Source: CALCNS01 sp964425745 (lineage in GTDB: Bacteria; Bacillota; JAAYKD01). From it: a DNA stretch of 64,000 nt. Below the pieces are notes generated by a model. The model worked only from the letters and a program-made list of their open reading frames with translations, did not search any database and had not been told where the DNA came from. The translations under genes were made by a program, and so were the position numbers. The stretch spans positions 49,900 through 113,899 of the forward strand of contig CAYRNW010000007.1 in the NCBI GenBank assembly GCA_964425745.1, in the 5' to 3' direction. Shown here piece by piece: positions 34,435 through 43,346 of the stretch. How positions within the stretch are numbered: the stretch's first letter is position 1; the number at the start of each line of letters is the position of its first letter.

Positions 34435-34463
34435 ATTATACAGCTTTTTACTATATGTGGCAA
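34435..34463 (-). promoter_or_regulatory. Sigma-A-type promoter of hsdR
   Basis: On the minus strand TTGCCA (34458-34463) and a perfect TATAAT (34435-34440) are separated by 17 bases, about 65 bases before the hsdR start codon. Its presence shows that hsdR is expressed alone rather than behind hsdM and hsdS. Confidence 0.7.
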
Positions 34464-34523
34464 GTTAAAGCAAAAATTTAGATTATATGCGTAACATACC
34501 GAATTTAAAAAATCCGGGCGCGA

Positions 34524-34564
34524 AAACCCCTCTTTGTCAGCAAATGGTGTGCAAAGAGGGGTTT
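34524..34564 (-). terminator. Intrinsic terminator after the ASCH gene
   Basis: A perfect 13-base-pair stem (AAACCCCTCTTTG and its complement) with a 15-base loop lies 64 bases after the ASCH gene. T-rich tails occur on both sides, so it could work in either direction. Confidence 0.75.
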
Positions 34565-34627
34565 CTACATTTTTTTAAGATTCATCTCTCATAGAATATA
34601 AAAAATCAAGGATGGTTCACACCTGAG

Positions 34628-35011
34628 TTACATAGTATCACCATCAATATATACAAAGGACTGCGGTGCAGTGTTAACTCCAAAGTCATGCAAATATTTA
34701 GGAGTTTCATAAACCTGAATATCTCCCAACTCATAAGCATAAGCCGATTTACATCCTTCAAAATACTCACTATATGCCTGTAGACTTATCCCAGATGCGG
34801 TCTTTGTCTTTTCCCATAATGCAGTTGGTGAAGCTTGTAATACATCGGTTACTTTAACTCTTGCGACAACTTTCATAACTGGTGATGTACTGTAAATATA
34901 AATATACTCAATATTGTTACTGGCTAACCGTTTTCGGTATTCGAATTTTTTCGCTCCGCTCAAAATATTCTCTACATATTTCGGATGAATTGATAATAAA
35001 ATGGAGTTCAA
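34628..35011 (-). CDS. ASCH-domain (PUA-like) protein
   Basis: A 127-residue single-domain protein of the ASCH type. The N-terminus LLSIHPKYVENILSGAKKFEYRKR and the following strands (IYIYSTSPVMKVVARVKV) are typical of the ASCH/PUA-like fold, which binds RNA or modified nucleotides. It starts ten bases after the PIN-GNAT gene, so the two form an operon. Since the PIN domain is probably a nuclease, this gene may encode a regulator, antitoxin or substrate recogniser; that is inference. It is AT-rich like its partner and unlike the backbone to the right. Confidence 0.75.
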   Translation of the reverse strand: MNSILLSIHPKYVENILSGAKKFEYRKRLASNNIEYIYIYSTSPVMKVVARVKVTDVLQASPTALWEKTKTASGISLQAYSEYFEGCKSAYAYELGDIQVYETPKYLHDFGVNTAPQSFVYIDGDTM

Positions 35012-35021
35012 TGCTGTCGCC

Positions 35022-36542
35022 TCAACTTTCTATATAAGTCAATTCGGTTTTCGAATCTCGTAAAATCATTTCAAATTGCTCATCAGTTATTCGTGTAAAT
35101 GGGCGAGGACCTTTATGAAGAGGTATTATTCGATTGGTCCAAAGGTAATCTAAAGGCAACCGTCTTGTTAGGCTCTTTACAAAGATGAATTTGAGAATTT
35201 TTATATTGTAGCGGTGTTTTCTCCAAAAGTCTTTCAGTTCATCGGTAGAAAATACACTTCGATTTTGACACAGCTGGAGTAGGTCATCTTCTGATTTGAT
35301 GCCTGTAATGATTTCATCAACCAAGGCTACTGTAGATACAACCGAAGTATACCTTTTATTTACTCCTTCTCCTGTTCGGTAAAAAAGTATCAGGTCACCA
35401 GGATCTACTCCAATGACGGGGGCCCATGAAATATACACTTTCTGCAGAGCATAGCGATGTGGATCGCTACCTAAAAAATCTACCTCATTTTCATTATTTA
35501 GTTTTGAATCTGGCAACAATGAAGTATGATATTGTGGATAGATTGGCAAAACGTATTTTTTACAACTATATAGAATATTGGGAAAATTCTCTCTTACGGA
35601 AAGACAAGAATCATATTCTTTCATTCTTTTTACAAGGACCGATTCCCTTTTGTCTATAGATAATTTCGTTCCATGTTTGATAAAACCCCAACGTAGTAAA
35701 AGCTCATACAAGCGTGTCAGTTCATCTCTATCGGTGAACATAGTAATATAGACTTCGTCAACATTACGCTGTAACGCATTGTCAAAAATAATTTTAATGA
35801 ATCTTTCGCCTAATCTAAATCCCGTAGACTCAACTTTGAAAGTCCCTACTTTTAGTCGTCGTTTTGGTTTGAATTGAGGCTGTATATCTGAATAATTTTC
35901 GCTTACCCCTTCGGTTTTTACATATAGAAATCCAAGTATATCTCCCTCATCATTTTTACAGATATATGCTTCTTCATCACACTTATTCAAAAACCATTGA
36001 TCAAATCCATCATAGTCTACACGAAAGCTGTTAAAAAAGGTATCGCCTACCTCTACATTGCCGAAAAGAGTCTTTCTTACAGCTAGCATTTTGTACTCAA
36101 TTAAGGAAGGGTTTTCCGCTGAGACTTTGCTGATAAACGAGTTGATTGAAAACACATTATCACCAATACCCAGTTTATTAGCTTTATCCCGTAACCGTCT
36201 GTCTTCGGTAATCAGTATATTAACGCGTCGAAGATATACTTCATAAAGCAATGTATTGTCGATCAAGTCTTTTTCCGTCTTATCTGATTCGTTTAGTAGG
36301 CTCAAAAACGTTATATCCGGCTCCTTGATTGTTTGAATTTTATTATATGATTCCAGTTTTACTCCAAGAGCCTCTTGAGTTTCAGGGTCACGGTATTTTC
36401 GTATTTCCTCAATAGAATATGGATGGATTACTTTAACATATCGCAAATTATCCAGCCAACGGAACAAGTGTCCAATACTGTAATTTGTCACGCGCTTGTT
36501 TTCGCGGTGAATAATGATATTCGTATCTAATAAAGCACGCAT
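35022..36542 (-). CDS. PIN-GNAT fusion protein with C-terminal PUA-like domain
   Basis: A 506-residue fusion. Residues 1-150 are a PIN nuclease domain with acidic residues in LLDTNIIIH, SIEEIRKYRD and LITEDRRLRDKA. Residues of about 185-310 look like a GNAT acetyltransferase (GDILGFLYVKTE, then the acyl-CoA loop-like STGFRLGERFIK and LLRWGFIKHGTKL). The C-terminal 150 residues (YISWAPVIGVDPGDLILFYR) resemble an EVE/ASCH-type PUA-like fold. PIN domains cut RNA in many toxin systems and GNAT domains can acetylate tRNA or proteins. A role in defence or as a toxin is inference from the domains, the ASCH partner and the nearby restriction gene. GGAG precedes the ATG. Confidence 0.75.
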   Translation of the reverse strand: MRALLDTNIIIHRENKRVTNYSIGHLFRWLDNLRYVKVIHPYSIEEIRKYRDPETQEALGVKLESYNKIQTIKEPDITFLSLLNESDKTEKDLIDNTLLYEVYLRRVNILITEDRRLRDKANKLGIGDNVFSINSFISKVSAENPSLIEYKMLAVRKTLFGNVEVGDTFFNSFRVDYDGFDQWFLNKCDEEAYICKNDEGDILGFLYVKTEGVSENYSDIQPQFKPKRRLKVGTFKVESTGFRLGERFIKIIFDNALQRNVDEVYITMFTDRDELTRLYELLLRWGFIKHGTKLSIDKRESVLVKRMKEYDSCLSVRENFPNILYSCKKYVLPIYPQYHTSLLPDSKLNNENEVDFLGSDPHRYALQKVYISWAPVIGVDPGDLILFYRTGEGVNKRYTSVVSTVALVDEIITGIKSEDDLLQLCQNRSVFSTDELKDFWRKHRYNIKILKFIFVKSLTRRLPLDYLWTNRIIPLHKGPRPFTRITDEQFEMILRDSKTELTYIES

Positions 36543-36745
36543 GTTATAAATCTCCTTTTTTTCAAATGTTAAGCAACTGTGAATGTCGGTTTAATCAAAT
36601 CGCATCCGAATTTATTGAAAACCGAATAGTTGCTTGAGAGCATATTCGTGTTTCTCTCTCGGATCTATACTATGAGCTATTTCGTTTGTATTATATCTCA
36701 TTCTTCCTTTAAGAGCAAGGAAGTTTGACAAAACAAAAGAATTAG

Positions 36746-36801
36746 AATGAAACGAGCACTGGTTTATTGCGCATTTGCAATAGACCAATGCTCGTTTCAT
36801 T
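36746..36801 (-). terminator. Long stem-loop terminator after the ABC exporter genes
   Basis: Arms of about 25 bases beginning AATGAAACGAGCA pair with two mismatches around a short centre. On the minus strand the tail is T-rich (TTCTAATTCTTTTGTTTTG). It lies 15 bases after the stop of the second ABC subunit. The remaining 200 bases towards 36543 hold no gene that I can support; they carry the region upstream of the PIN-GNAT gene. Confidence 0.65.
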
Positions 36802-36815
36802 ATAAACACTCTTCT

Positions 36816-38633
36816 CTACTTATTCACCGCGTTGTAATCTTCCTGGTCCTTAAACTGCATCTCGTAAAGCTTACGGTATACGCCACCTTCTCGAAGCAAG
36901 AGTTCATGGTGGTTTCCAGACTCCACGATGTGCCCTTTATCTAAAGCATAAATACGATCTGCGTTGCGGATCGTCGATAATCGATGTGCGATGACCAAAG
37001 CCGTTCTACCGGTCAACAAACGGTCCAATGCTTTTTGAATCAAGAGTTCGGTATAGGCATCCACCGAAGAAGTTGCTTCATCTAAAATCAGAATCGCAGG
37101 ATCCGCCAACAAGGTTCTGGCAAACGAAATCAATTGTCGTTGACCCACCGAAAGACGAGAACCACGCTCTTGCACCTGAGTATCGTAGCCGTCGGGTAAG
37201 CGCATAATAAAATCATGGGCATTAACGGCTTTGGCTGCATCAATCACTTCTTCGTTGGAAGCTTCCGGCTTTCCGTAACGGATGTTATCGCGAACCGTAC
37301 CGGAGAAAATAAAGGTGTCTTGCAAAACAATGCCCAACTGGCTTCGCAACGAATGCAGGGTTACATTGCGGATATCCTGTCCGTCAATATAGATTGCTCC
37401 CCCTTGTGGATCATAGAAGCGGCAGAGCAAGTTGATAATCGAGCTCTTACCGGCTCCGGTTGCCCCTACAAAAGCGACCGTATCTCCTTTGGGGACTTTG
37501 AAATTGATATCAAAGAGAACCTGCTGTCCTGGTGTGTATGAGAAATCTACATTTTTATATTCTACTTCCCCAACAATCGGTTGCAGAGGGGCTGCATTCT
37601 CAATTTCCTGAACATCGGGAATCTCGTCCATATATTCAAAGATTCTTTCCAAAGACACGCCTGCCGATTGAATGGTGTTCAAAACATTGGAAAGATCGCG
37701 AATTGGATGAAAGAACCGAGTTACGTAGACCAAAAAAGCGCTGACCGTACCTACGGTCATCCCCCCAATATTGCGAACGATGAAGATGCCGCCGAACCCC
37801 AATACTAACGCAGTTCCCAAGGCTCCAATCAATTCTACCGTGGGGAAAAAAGCGGAGTGAAGAACTGCTGCTTTCATATTGGCTTGGAAATTACTCTCAT
37901 TGACCTCATTGAAACGGTCGGCATTTTGATCTTCTCGAGTGAACGATTGAGTAACCTTAATCCCTGAGATACTCTCCTGTAAATTCGCGTTCACATCGGC
38001 GATGGTTCGACGAACCACAAAATACGCAGCCCGCATTTGTCGCGTGAAATAAAGCGTGACCACTAAAATAATTGGCACCGTCAAAAAGGTGATCAACGCC
38101 AACCGCCAATTCATGGTCAACATAATAATAACGATCGTGATCAACGTAAAGACATCATTGATGATATTGGTGAGTCCTGAAGTGACCAATTGATGCAGGG
38201 CATCAATATCGTTAGTCAAACGAGACATGATTCGTCCGGCTTGCCACTTGTCGTAAAACTCGAGTCCGAGCTTCTGTAGTTTGGTAAATAAATCCTGACG
38301 AATATCAAAGATGATATCTTGGCCCACCTTTGACATCAAATAAGTCTGCCAATAGGTGAAAAACCAATTTCCACCATAGGCAATAATATAGACGATTACC
38401 ATCTGATTAATGACTTCCATGTTCTTTGCTAGCATGCCATAATCAATGGCATAGCGAAGCAGTGTCGGTGCAATCAGACTGGTTGCTGAAGTTAATAGCA
38501 TACAGATTATAGAGATCATGGTCTTGCCTAAATAATGACGAACATACCCCCATAATCGTATAAACAAACGATGATCCAGCTCGGATAACGGTTTTCTTGC
38601 ATCATCACTGCCCAACATTCCTCTCATACCCAT
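36816..38633 (-). CDS. ABC exporter subunit (canonical half of a heterodimer)
   Basis: A 605-residue half-transporter. Six membrane helices fill residues 30-310 and an ATPase domain the rest: Walker A GATGAGKSS (about 388-396), signature LSVGQRQ (about 495), Walker B LILDEATSSVD and switch IAHRLST. The catalytic Glu and switch His are present. The signature has Val in place of the first Gly of LSGGQ. Paired with the next gene it fits the BmrC/BmrD-, LmrC/LmrD- or EfrA/EfrB-like multidrug or lipid exporters. The substrate cannot be told. It starts three bases after the partner's stop behind a strong GGAGGTG. Confidence 0.88.
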   Translation of the reverse strand: MGMRGMLGSDDARKPLSELDHRLFIRLWGYVRHYLGKTMISIICMLLTSATSLIAPTLLRYAIDYGMLAKNMEVINQMVIVYIIAYGGNWFFTYWQTYLMSKVGQDIIFDIRQDLFTKLQKLGLEFYDKWQAGRIMSRLTNDIDALHQLVTSGLTNIINDVFTLITIVIIMLTMNWRLALITFLTVPIILVVTLYFTRQMRAAYFVVRRTIADVNANLQESISGIKVTQSFTREDQNADRFNEVNESNFQANMKAAVLHSAFFPTVELIGALGTALVLGFGGIFIVRNIGGMTVGTVSAFLVYVTRFFHPIRDLSNVLNTIQSAGVSLERIFEYMDEIPDVQEIENAAPLQPIVGEVEYKNVDFSYTPGQQVLFDINFKVPKGDTVAFVGATGAGKSSIINLLCRFYDPQGGAIYIDGQDIRNVTLHSLRSQLGIVLQDTFIFSGTVRDNIRYGKPEASNEEVIDAAKAVNAHDFIMRLPDGYDTQVQERGSRLSVGQRQLISFARTLLADPAILILDEATSSVDAYTELLIQKALDRLLTGRTALVIAHRLSTIRNADRIYALDKGHIVESGNHHELLLREGGVYRKLYEMQFKDQEDYNAVNK

Positions 38634-38636
38634 GAT

Positions 38637-40418
38637 TTATGCACCTCCGTTTCCGTCTGTTCGGCCACTAGCATCCATTGGCGTTTCCTCTTGTGGTCTC
38701 AATTGCATCTGATAAATCTGATGGTAAATTCCGCCCTCCTGTTGCAACAAGTCTTCGTGAGTGCCATCCTGAACGATTCTGCCTCGATCCAACACAATAA
38801 TGCGGTCTGCATTTCGAATGGTAGAGAGACGTTGAGCAATCACAAATGTCGTACAGTTTTCTGTAAGCTTCGCAAAGGCTTGCTGAATCGCTCGCTCGGT
38901 TTCGGTGTCGACACTGGAGGTTGATTCATCCAAAATCAAGACTTTGGCTTCCATGAGCAAGGCGCGCGCAATCGCCATCCGTTGTTTTTGCCCCCCCGAC
39001 AAGCCAACCCCGCGTTCGCCAACGATGGTATCGTAGCCTTGTGGCAATGCAGAGATGAAGTCATGAATTTTCGCAGATTTTGCTGCATCGATAATCTCTT
39101 CGAGGGAGGCACTCGGCCTGCCATATGAAATATTGTTGCGTAAGCTGTCGTTGAAAAGGAAGGTTTCCTGCAACACGATTCCAATTTGTCGTCGTAAGGA
39201 ATCAATGGTCACATCCCTTAAATCGTGGCCATCGATCAAGATTCGTCCTTTTTGTGGATCATAGAAGCGGGGAACGAGGTTGATCAAAGAACTCTTGCCC
39301 GATCCGGTCGATCCTAAAATCGCAATCGTCTGCCCGGGTTGAATATCTAAGTTGATCTCTTCCAAAACAAAAACCCGATTATCATAACTGAAGGAGACAT
39401 TCTCCATGCGAACATGGCCTTGTAACGGAGGAAGGGTTTGTGCCCCCGGAGCATCGGCAACATCGCTTTGCGTGTCGAGAATTTCAAAAATTCTTTGACC
39501 CGAAGCACTGGCTCGTTGCACCATGGAAACCAACCAGCCGAACATACGTACGGGCTGGATTAGTTGAGCAATTAAGGTATTGAAAACCGTCCATTCTCCC
39601 AAAGAGATGGAGCCGTTGACAACCTTCATTCCGCCATACCAGATCAAAAATACGGTTCCCATGGTTGAAATAAAACTCATCAAAGGACCGTAAAACGCTT
39701 CAAGCCTCACGGAAACCATGTTCTTCTCATAGTACTCGCGATTTTCTTTACGGAACTTCTCCACTTCATACTCTTCCTGAGCAAAGGCTTTAACCACACG
39801 GACTCCAGTGATGCTTTCTTGCATGGCTGCCGTAAAAACGCCCATTTGTTCCCGGACCATTCGGAAGGTTGGACGGACCTTTACCGAGAATTGACTCACC
39901 GCCCAGATCAAGAACGGCATAAAGAGCAACGACATTAAGGTTAATTGAACATTTTTGCTAAATAAGATGATCAACGTGTAGAGGATCGTCAGTGCGTTGG
40001 AAAACAGATTGATGAACCCCATGCCCATGGCGCGTTGCAACGTGGAGACATCGGAGGTCATTCGTGACATCAATTCACCGGTACGATTCTGATCAAAAAA
40101 GCTAAACGATAAGGTTTGCAAATGTTGATACAAACGATTTCGCACATCATAAATAACTTTTTGAGCGGTAAACTCAATGTTATAGCGTTGCGAGAAGGTG
40201 ATCAGAGCACGGGCGGTCGCTACTCCTAAAACAAGAATGGCATAAAGGGCTATTCCTTTTAAATCTCCTTGTGGAATAAACTCATCAATGATTCTTTCGG
40301 TCAAAAGCGGAGCAATCAAGGCCATAATAGAAATAATATTGACTAGTACAAAGGCAAGTACATACCGAGCCCAATACTTCGCCATGAATTCTTTCATGAG
40401 TCTCCCATATACATTCAT
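38637..40418 (-). CDS. ABC exporter subunit (degenerate half of a heterodimer)
   Basis: A 593-residue half-transporter with six membrane helices and an ATPase domain: Walker A GSTGSGKSS, signature LSGGQKQ, Walker B LILDESTSSVD. In the switch region the usual His is replaced by Gln (VIAQRLST). In heterodimeric exporters one ATP site is non-hydrolytic, and the His-to-Gln change in one subunit together with an altered LSGGQ in the other (LSVGQ in the partner) points to that site. It is the first gene of a two-gene operon with a consensus promoter at 40480-40508. Confidence 0.88.
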   Translation of the reverse strand: MNVYGRLMKEFMAKYWARYVLAFVLVNIISIMALIAPLLTERIIDEFIPQGDLKGIALYAILVLGVATARALITFSQRYNIEFTAQKVIYDVRNRLYQHLQTLSFSFFDQNRTGELMSRMTSDVSTLQRAMGMGFINLFSNALTILYTLIILFSKNVQLTLMSLLFMPFLIWAVSQFSVKVRPTFRMVREQMGVFTAAMQESITGVRVVKAFAQEEYEVEKFRKENREYYEKNMVSVRLEAFYGPLMSFISTMGTVFLIWYGGMKVVNGSISLGEWTVFNTLIAQLIQPVRMFGWLVSMVQRASASGQRIFEILDTQSDVADAPGAQTLPPLQGHVRMENVSFSYDNRVFVLEEINLDIQPGQTIAILGSTGSGKSSLINLVPRFYDPQKGRILIDGHDLRDVTIDSLRRQIGIVLQETFLFNDSLRNNISYGRPSASLEEIIDAAKSAKIHDFISALPQGYDTIVGERGVGLSGGQKQRMAIARALLMEAKVLILDESTSSVDTETERAIQQAFAKLTENCTTFVIAQRLSTIRNADRIIVLDRGRIVQDGTHEDLLQQEGGIYHQIYQMQLRPQEETPMDASGRTDGNGGA

Positions 40419-40479
40419 GAAGAACCATCCCCCTTTCCATTCGATTTTATCGATTTTAACTTCATTTCATTCTCCAAGA

Positions 40480-40508
40480 ATTATACTTGCTTCGACGTGC
40501 TTTGTCAA
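40480..40508 (-). promoter_or_regulatory. Consensus promoter of the ABC exporter operon
   Basis: On the minus strand TTGACA (40503-40508) and TATAAT (40480-40485) are 17 bases apart, both perfect matches. The start codon follows about 60 bases later. No operator is obvious beside it. Confidence 0.85.
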
Positions 40509-40559
40509 TATGCTTAACCTATTAAACCTTCTGCCAATAGAAATAAATACAAAAAAAGA

Positions 40560-40588
40560 ATCCGGTGATGTTATATTTTTCACCGGAT
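40560..40588 (-). terminator. Intrinsic terminator of the yvlB/yvlD-like operon
   Basis: A nine-base-pair stem (ATCCGGTGA and its complement, loop of 11) is followed on the minus strand by TCTTTTTTTG. It lies 20 bases after the YvlD-like gene. Confidence 0.85.
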
Positions 40589-40608
40589 CCTAGTAGCTAA
40601 ATTCAATT

Positions 40609-40947
40609 TTAGGTAATGATTCTTTGGATAATGTTGCTGATAAAGCTTAATACGATCGCACCCAAAATGGCAGTGCCCCAGGTATCGATTTGAAAACCTT
40701 TGACAAATGCGGAGGTTAATTTCAAAACAGCTCCATTGATTACAAAAGCAAACAAACCAAAGGTCAATAAGGTAATCGGAAACGAAAAGAACAACATCAC
40801 CGGTTTAATGAAGGCATTCGCGAACCCCAAAACCAAAGCTGCTGCTAACGCCGAACCTAAATTCGAAACGTGCACGGTGCTAAAAATATAGGGCATAATG
40901 ATAATCGCCAATGCATTACTGATTAAAGTGGCAAGAAAGCCATTCAT
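40609..40947 (-). CDS. YvlD-like membrane protein (phage holin superfamily IV type)
   Basis: A 112-residue protein that is nearly all membrane: four hydrophobic helices with short loops (ALVLGFANAFIKPVMLFFSFP is characteristic of the 4-TM YvlD/holin IV group). Despite the family name, chromosomal members are not known to lyse cells; in Bacillus subtilis yvlD lies in the envelope-stress operon yvlABCD. Here it follows two SHOCT/DUF4097-type genes, a matching arrangement. ATG 40947 follows AGGAG at eight bases. Confidence 0.8.
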   Translation of the reverse strand: MNGFLATLISNALAIIIMPYIFSTVHVSNLGSALAAALVLGFANAFIKPVMLFFSFPITLLTFGLFAFVINGAVLKLTSAFVKGFQIDTWGTAILGAIVLSFISNIIQRIIT

Positions 40948-40985
40948 CTGAGACACTCCTTTAATAATCGATCAAAGATCAAAAG

Positions 40986-42236
40986 TTAGATTTCTTCATC
41001 GGGATTGACACTGATATTTCCGTTAGAAGTCACTGCAGCCAAGCGCAATTTGCGGGTGAAATTGCCGAAATCCGGCGTTGTATGAATCAGACGATTTTTA
41101 GCAGTTGCCTGATATCCGCCAACCGCTCCCGGTAGGTTGACTCGAACTTTGCCGAACGAAGTCGACAAGTCAAAGTCGTGAGCTAAGTCATCACAATCTG
41201 CAACTTTGACACGGATGGTTCCATTGGTGGTGGATAATTCAAAGGTATTGCTGTCGGCTTCGGTTGCTGCAACACTGACACTCCCATTAGAAGTATACGC
41301 CGTCAAAAGAGGAATTCCTCCATCGCAACGGATACTGCCGTTGGAGCTACGCAAATGTGCCGCTTTGCCTTCAACACCCATCAGAGATACGCGTCCATTC
41401 GAGGTGCGAATTTCAATGCCATCGGCATTCACGTCTTCTAAAGCAATTCTTCCGTTACCGGTATCGAGTGTGAAATCATAGACTCGGTTTTTAGGCAGCC
41501 ATAGTTCAACACTCATTCCGGAGTTGATACCGTTGAGTGATTTTCCATCAACGATTAACCCCGCTTCCGTATGAGAAACCGTTACGCGACTTTCGGCTTT
41601 CGCTCTCGCTTCTTCTTCACTGCCGGCGCGAATTTTTTTGGTTAGAATTAACCGGAATTCATCTCGGTTCCACCCTAAGCATTCGATTTTGCCGTTTGCC
41701 GTTTGGATATGAATGAAATCGGCTTTGGTTTCATCTTTATCGCTGAAAACCCCCTCGATCTGTTCTTCGAAGGTATAAGAATTGTCAAAGACATTGAATC
41801 CGAACGCTTTTTCTACGCCCGATAATACCGAAGTCACCAAGCCGCCAACCCCATCTAAGGTAGTGCGAATCGATTCTTCGAAGTCATTATCGGTTTCTTG
41901 ATATTTTCGGCGAGCTTCATAGTTTTCTCGTAAGGTTTCGTCTTTGATTCTCTCACTTTGCATACGAGCCATTTCCCGTGCTTCGCGTTCCATTTCTTTG
42001 GCTCGAATGCGGGCTTCTCGAGCTGCTTCTTTGGCAATGCGTTTGGCCTCTCGAGCCGCTTCTTTCATTTCCGTCTTCATTTGACGCAATGAATCTCTAT
42101 AAACTGCAGACTCTTCTGGTTCTTCAACAGGCGCAACTTCGCTCTTTCCTAACGCTTCCAATAATAAGAGGGCTTCATCGGCTTTGATTTTGCCATCTTC
42201 GATCATTTTTAATATTAATTTTCGTTCTTCCGTCAT
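40986..42236 (-). CDS. YvlB-like protein with DUF4097 adhesin-type repeats
   Basis: A 416-residue protein. Residues 1-30 (ERKLILKMIEDGKIKADEALLLLEAL) form the short helical SHOCT/YvlB N-terminal module. A strongly charged Ala/Arg/Glu coiled coil follows (about 50-105), and then a long parallel beta repeat domain of the DUF4097 type (about 170-410), where TSNGxI/V repeats every 20-25 residues. There is no signal peptide, so it is probably cytoplasmic at the membrane. YvlB relatives belong to cell-envelope stress operons. It lies between a shorter relative and the YvlD-like gene. Confidence 0.8.
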   Translation of the reverse strand: MTEERKLILKMIEDGKIKADEALLLLEALGKSEVAPVEEPEESAVYRDSLRQMKTEMKEAAREAKRIAKEAAREARIRAKEMEREAREMARMQSERIKDETLRENYEARRKYQETDNDFEESIRTTLDGVGGLVTSVLSGVEKAFGFNVFDNSYTFEEQIEGVFSDKDETKADFIHIQTANGKIECLGWNRDEFRLILTKKIRAGSEEEARAKAESRVTVSHTEAGLIVDGKSLNGINSGMSVELWLPKNRVYDFTLDTGNGRIALEDVNADGIEIRTSNGRVSLMGVEGKAAHLRSSNGSIRCDGGIPLLTAYTSNGSVSVAATEADSNTFELSTTNGTIRVKVADCDDLAHDFDLSTSFGKVRVNLPGAVGGYQATAKNRLIHTTPDFGNFTRKLRLAAVTSNGNISVNPDEEI

Positions 42237-42260
42237 TGTAATCCCTCCTTCTTTATAAAT

Positions 42261-43166
42261 TTAAAATTCACCGTTTAGGTCATCGGGTTGACTTAATAAC
42301 AGGTCTTGCAGTTCCGACATGTTCAGCTCCATTTGGCTTAGAAATTCATCGGCTTTCGTGTTCCCTTGTTTTGCCCAATCGATAAGTTCTTTAGCATAAC
42401 GCAAGTCTTTATCATTCTGTGGCAGTTGCTCTAAAATCATGCATTTCTCTGTAACTTCGGCCATTTTTGCGGAAACCTCAGCCATATTCTCACGCATATC
42501 TTGAATAAACTCTTCTGAATCTTCGCGAGATTTCTCGCTCTTATCCTCAGCCCATTCTTGCCAGGCTTCTTCGAGATCAGTCACGCTGTTTGATACATCT
42601 TCCATGGCCTCTCTTAATTCGTCCATCGCTTCTTCGATTTGTTCTTCCATTTCCTGTTCAGCCATCGTGGAGGAATGTTCAAGATCTTCGGAAATCTGCT
42701 CAAGAATCTCATCAACATCACCGGCATCGTCGAGTTCTTTCGAAGCCGCATCGATATCCTTTTTGCTTTCCGAGATTTCGCGTCTGAGATCTTCCATTGC
42801 CTGACGAACTTCTCCACGAATCACGCTGCCTAAATCTCTCATTCGTGAACCGAGTTTGCGTCCGGCATCGCGTAATTCTTCATCGGCCATGACTTTGCTG
42901 AATTCCTGACTGATTTTTTGTCCTACTTGTACACTTGTTTTGCCAAGGTTTTTACCAAGAGTACGTAAAGCCTCTTCATCAACATTGACTCCGTGTCCGG
43001 TTTTTGAATGTAGGTGTGGAGCTCTGGGGGATCGCGGAGCTTTTGGCATTCTCGGTGCCGGTTCGGGTGCGGTTGCAGATAAAGCAGACAATAATTTGGC
43101 TGCTTCCTCTGCGGAAATCTTGTTTTCACTCAACATTTGTAATACTTTTAAACGTTCTTCTTTCAT
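42261..43166 (-). CDS. SHOCT/YvlB-N-type coiled-coil protein
   Basis: A 301-residue acidic protein. It starts with the same kind of module as its neighbour (EERLKVLQMLSENKISAEEAAKLLSAL), then a Pro/Arg/Ala-rich linker, and then long helices that are mostly coiled coil and very rich in Glu, Asp and Met (about 75-290). It lacks the DUF4097 repeats. Its role is unknown; as first gene of the operon, directly behind the regulated promoter, it may be the sensor or scaffold of the envelope-stress module. Confidence 0.65.
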   Translation of the reverse strand: MKEERLKVLQMLSENKISAEEAAKLLSALSATAPEPAPRMPKAPRSPRAPHLHSKTGHGVNVDEEALRTLGKNLGKTSVQVGQKISQEFSKVMADEELRDAGRKLGSRMRDLGSVIRGEVRQAMEDLRREISESKKDIDAASKELDDAGDVDEILEQISEDLEHSSTMAEQEMEEQIEEAMDELREAMEDVSNSVTDLEEAWQEWAEDKSEKSREDSEEFIQDMRENMAEVSAKMAEVTEKCMILEQLPQNDKDLRYAKELIDWAKQGNTKADEFLSQMELNMSELQDLLLSQPDDLNGEF

Positions 43167-43187
43167 TCGATTCCTCTCCTTCTCTTT

Positions 43188-43248
43188 ACAAAGGGGTTGT
43201 TCCCCTTGTGTTCATCGCTATTATAAGCCTTGAGGTTCATAATGTCAA
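43188..43248 (-). promoter_or_regulatory. Consensus promoter with palindromic operator for the yvlB-like operon
   Basis: On the minus strand TTGACA (43243-43248) and TATAAT (43220-43225) are 17 bases apart. About 10 to 30 bases downstream lies a near-perfect palindrome, ACAAAGGGG-TTGTT-CCCCTTGT (43188-43209, plus-strand reading), which would cover the transcription start region and could bind a repressor. A second partial symmetry (CCTTGA/TCAAGG) overlaps the promoter spacer and the -35 box. Confidence 0.75.
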
Positions 43249-43317
43249 GGGGTACATTAAACATTTTTAGTATATTTTTATGAAGATTTTGTGACTAGAA
43301 GGTTTTCTAAGTCTTCC

Positions 43318-43346
43318 TTGCAGGATAAAAAGAAGAATAGTATAAT
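43318..43346 (+). promoter_or_regulatory. Promoter of the uvrA operon
   Basis: TTGCAG (43318-43323) and TATAAT (43341-43346) are 17 bases apart, 60 bases before the uvrA ATG. A palindrome GGAC-ACTT-GTCC at 43368-43379 lies in the leader; it has the spacing of a Gram-positive LexA box (GAAC-N4-GTTC) but two changed positions. Confidence 0.75.

Noticed and set aside
36612..36809. A 65-codon open frame after the ABC exporter genes
   Set aside because: It runs through the long terminator stem; the start of the frame is the stem itself and no ribosome binding site is present.
40609..40947. Holin-family membrane protein as sign of a prophage
   Set aside because: It is the YvlD type, in an operon with YvlB-like genes, and no phage gene is near.
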